Source of the DNA: Clostridia bacterium
GTDB taxonomy: Bacteria > Bacillota_E > SLMV01 > PUMD01
Assembly (NCBI GenBank): GCA_003563755.1
Contig: PWUB01000033.1
Span: 1-13,340 of the forward strand
Reading direction: 5' to 3'
DNA: 13,340 bases
The stretch's first letter is position 1, and the number at the start of each line of letters is the position of its first letter. A model generated the notes under the pieces. That model did not search any database, was not told the DNA's origin, and was given only the letters and a program-made list of their open reading frames with translations. This document shows positions 12,253 through 13,340 of this stretch, in pieces. A program made the translations under genes and the position numbers.

Positions 12253-13340
12253 TTGAGCACATACATGCAAGATACCGTGGCGGACCGGGTTGCAGAGCAG
12301 CTGCGGGCCCTCGGGGTGGAGGTCGTGTTCGGGGTCGTGGGTGACAGCATCTCGCCTTTGATCCACGCGATGAAAGAGGGTGGTGGCCCCCGCTTCGTCC
12401 CTTTCCGCACCGAGGGAGCCGCGGCCCTCGCTGCCTCGGCCTACGCCAAGGTGACCGGGCAGACAGGAGTCTGCCTCGCTGATGCCGGCCCCGGAGCGGC
12501 ATACCTGATAAACGGGGCATACGATGCCCTCTACGATTCCGTTCCCCTGCTGATCATCACCGGGCAGTCACCCACCTATCACCTCGGTACCAACTACCAC
12601 CAGACTGCGGATCAGAGCGTCATGTTCGCCGGATGCACGCGGATGTCGGTGACGTGCGCAGATCCTGACTCCTCGCTGAAGCTGCTTCGTCGCGCCGTGA
12701 TCCTGGCAGGCGCCGAGGGAACCGCCACCCACGTATCCCTGCCCAGGGACCTACAGATGGCCAGCTGTGAGGAGCAGGTGAGACTTCTGCCCCGCGGCAG
12801 CTCACCGCTGCACTTAGTACCGCCGCTGCCCGACCGAACCAGCCTTGAAGAGATGACTCACCGGCTGGCGGAGTCGGAAAGGCCGGTCATAATGTACGGC
12901 CGCTCAGCCCGGGCCTTCGCACCCCAGCTGTGGGCCGTTGCGGAGGGCCTCCCCGCACCGTTGATCCCGAGCCTGCCGGCGATCGGGGTGTTTGTGGACG
13001 AAGAGCCCCTGATGATGGGCCCCCTGGGGGATGCGGGTACCCCACCGGCGCGGCAGCTGGTGCAGGAGGCGGACACCGTACTGACCCTGGCGACCAGCTG
13101 GTGGCCCGAGCAATACGTCTCGAGGGAGGCGACGGTGCTGCAGATCGACTGCCGGCCCTCCAGGCTCGGGGTGGACATCCCGGCCGACTGGTGCCTGCTG
13201 GCTGATGCAGGTTTCGCTCTCAATGAGATGCGAAAGCTGCTGCCGCCGCGGGATCCCGCCAGGGCCGACTGGTGCCAGTACGCCGTCGACCTGCATCAGC
13301 GGTGGCGCAGCGAACCGGCACCCCTCGATGGAGACCGCGG
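12253..13340 (+). CDS. Thiamine-diphosphate enzyme, pyruvate oxidase/acetolactate synthase type, 3' end cut
   Basis: About 362 codons lie in the window before the right edge. The N-terminal pyrimidine-binding domain (about 1-170) starts with TVADRVAEQLRALGV and contains VFGVVGDS. It has the catalytic Glu in FRTEGAA (E54), GPGAAYLINGAYDAL and a VSLPRDLQ end. The central domain follows from about 190. The pattern resembles pyruvate oxidase/dehydrogenase PoxB and acetolactate synthase-like COG0028 enzymes, which decarboxylate pyruvate or a related 2-oxo acid. The C-terminal ThDP-diphosphate-binding domain is outside the window, so the reaction is uncertain. TTG 12253 is preferred for its AAAGGAGG site eight bases upstream; ATG 12196, directly after an in-frame stop, would add a 19-residue polar extension. 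Confidence 0.85.
   Translation, partial: MSTYMQDTVADRVAEQLRALGVEVVFGVVGDSISPLIHAMKEGGGPRFVPFRTEGAAALAASAYAKVTGQTGVCLADAGPGAAYLINGAYDALYDSVPLLIITGQSPTYHLGTNYHQTADQSVMFAGCTRMSVTCADPDSSLKLLRRAVILAGAEGTATHVSLPRDLQMASCEEQVRLLPRGSSPLHLVPPLPDRTSLEEMTHRLAESERPVIMYGRSARAFAPQLWAVAEGLPAPLIPSLPAIGVFVDEEPLMMGPLGDAGTPPARQLVQEADTVLTLATSWWPEQYVSREATVLQIDCRPSRLGVDIPADWCLLADAGFALNEMRKLLPPRDPARADWCQYAVDLHQRWRSEPAPLDGDR

Noticed and set aside
1..13340. CRISPR arrays, tRNA or rRNA genes, transposase genes
   Set aside because: No regularly spaced repeats, cloverleaf-like segments or transposase motifs were seen on either strand.

Overview
The window is GC-rich DNA with tightly packed genes, strong GGAGG-type ribosome binding sites, and GTG and TTG starts alongside ATG. 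It encodes an energy-coupling-factor (ECF) vitamin/cofactor transporter with its own dedicated ATPases. Together these suggest an anaerobic Gram-positive-type bacterium, such as a deep-branching actinobacterium or a high-GC clostridial relative. This is inference; no rRNA or marker gene is present.

Layout. (1) 1-918: the first codons of a leftward membrane protein (50 to 1), then about 870 nt without a convincing intact gene. This stretch holds an orphan rightward terminator, clustered inverted repeats and a frameshifted 4Fe-4S ferredoxin remnant. (2) 919-3447, rightward: a 12-helix MATE/MOP-like exporter, a small protein made of six 22-residue GRxGG repeats, and a GNAT acetyltransferase. (3) 9967 to 3472, leftward: the centrepiece, an eight-gene operon whose genes overlap or lie within about 21 nt of each other. 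(4) 10119-11983, leftward: a membrane-anchored CapA-family metallophosphatase-like protein and a small two-helix membrane protein with a very good promoter. (5) 12253 to the right edge, rightward: a thiamine-diphosphate enzyme of the pyruvate oxidase/acetolactate synthase type, cut off by the window.

The eight-gene operon reads: ECF S component; membrane-anchored protein with a sulfite-oxidase-like (molybdopterin-binding-fold) region fused to an alkaline-phosphatase-superfamily phosphodiesterase; second anchored sulfite-oxidase-fold protein; two ECF ATPases; EcfT; MobB-like GTPase with a cysteine-rich tail; APH/Bud32-like kinase. Its leader carries a textbook transcription-terminating riboswitch layout: a roughly 108-nt structured RNA with a closed P1 stem, an antiterminator strand overlapping the 3' side of P1, and an intrinsic terminator. 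The ligand cannot be proved from sequence. The cofactor context (two molybdopterin-fold proteins, MobB) makes a molybdenum/tungsten cofactor riboswitch the leading guess.

Working model (inference): the operon salvages an external pterin cofactor. The exported fold-proteins would capture it, the phosphodiesterase would trim its nucleotide or phosphate, the ECF transporter would import the trimmed form, and the kinase and MobB would rebuild the active cofactor inside. The end product would shut the operon off through the riboswitch. Thiamine salvage by the same dephosphorylate-import-rephosphorylate logic is the main alternative.
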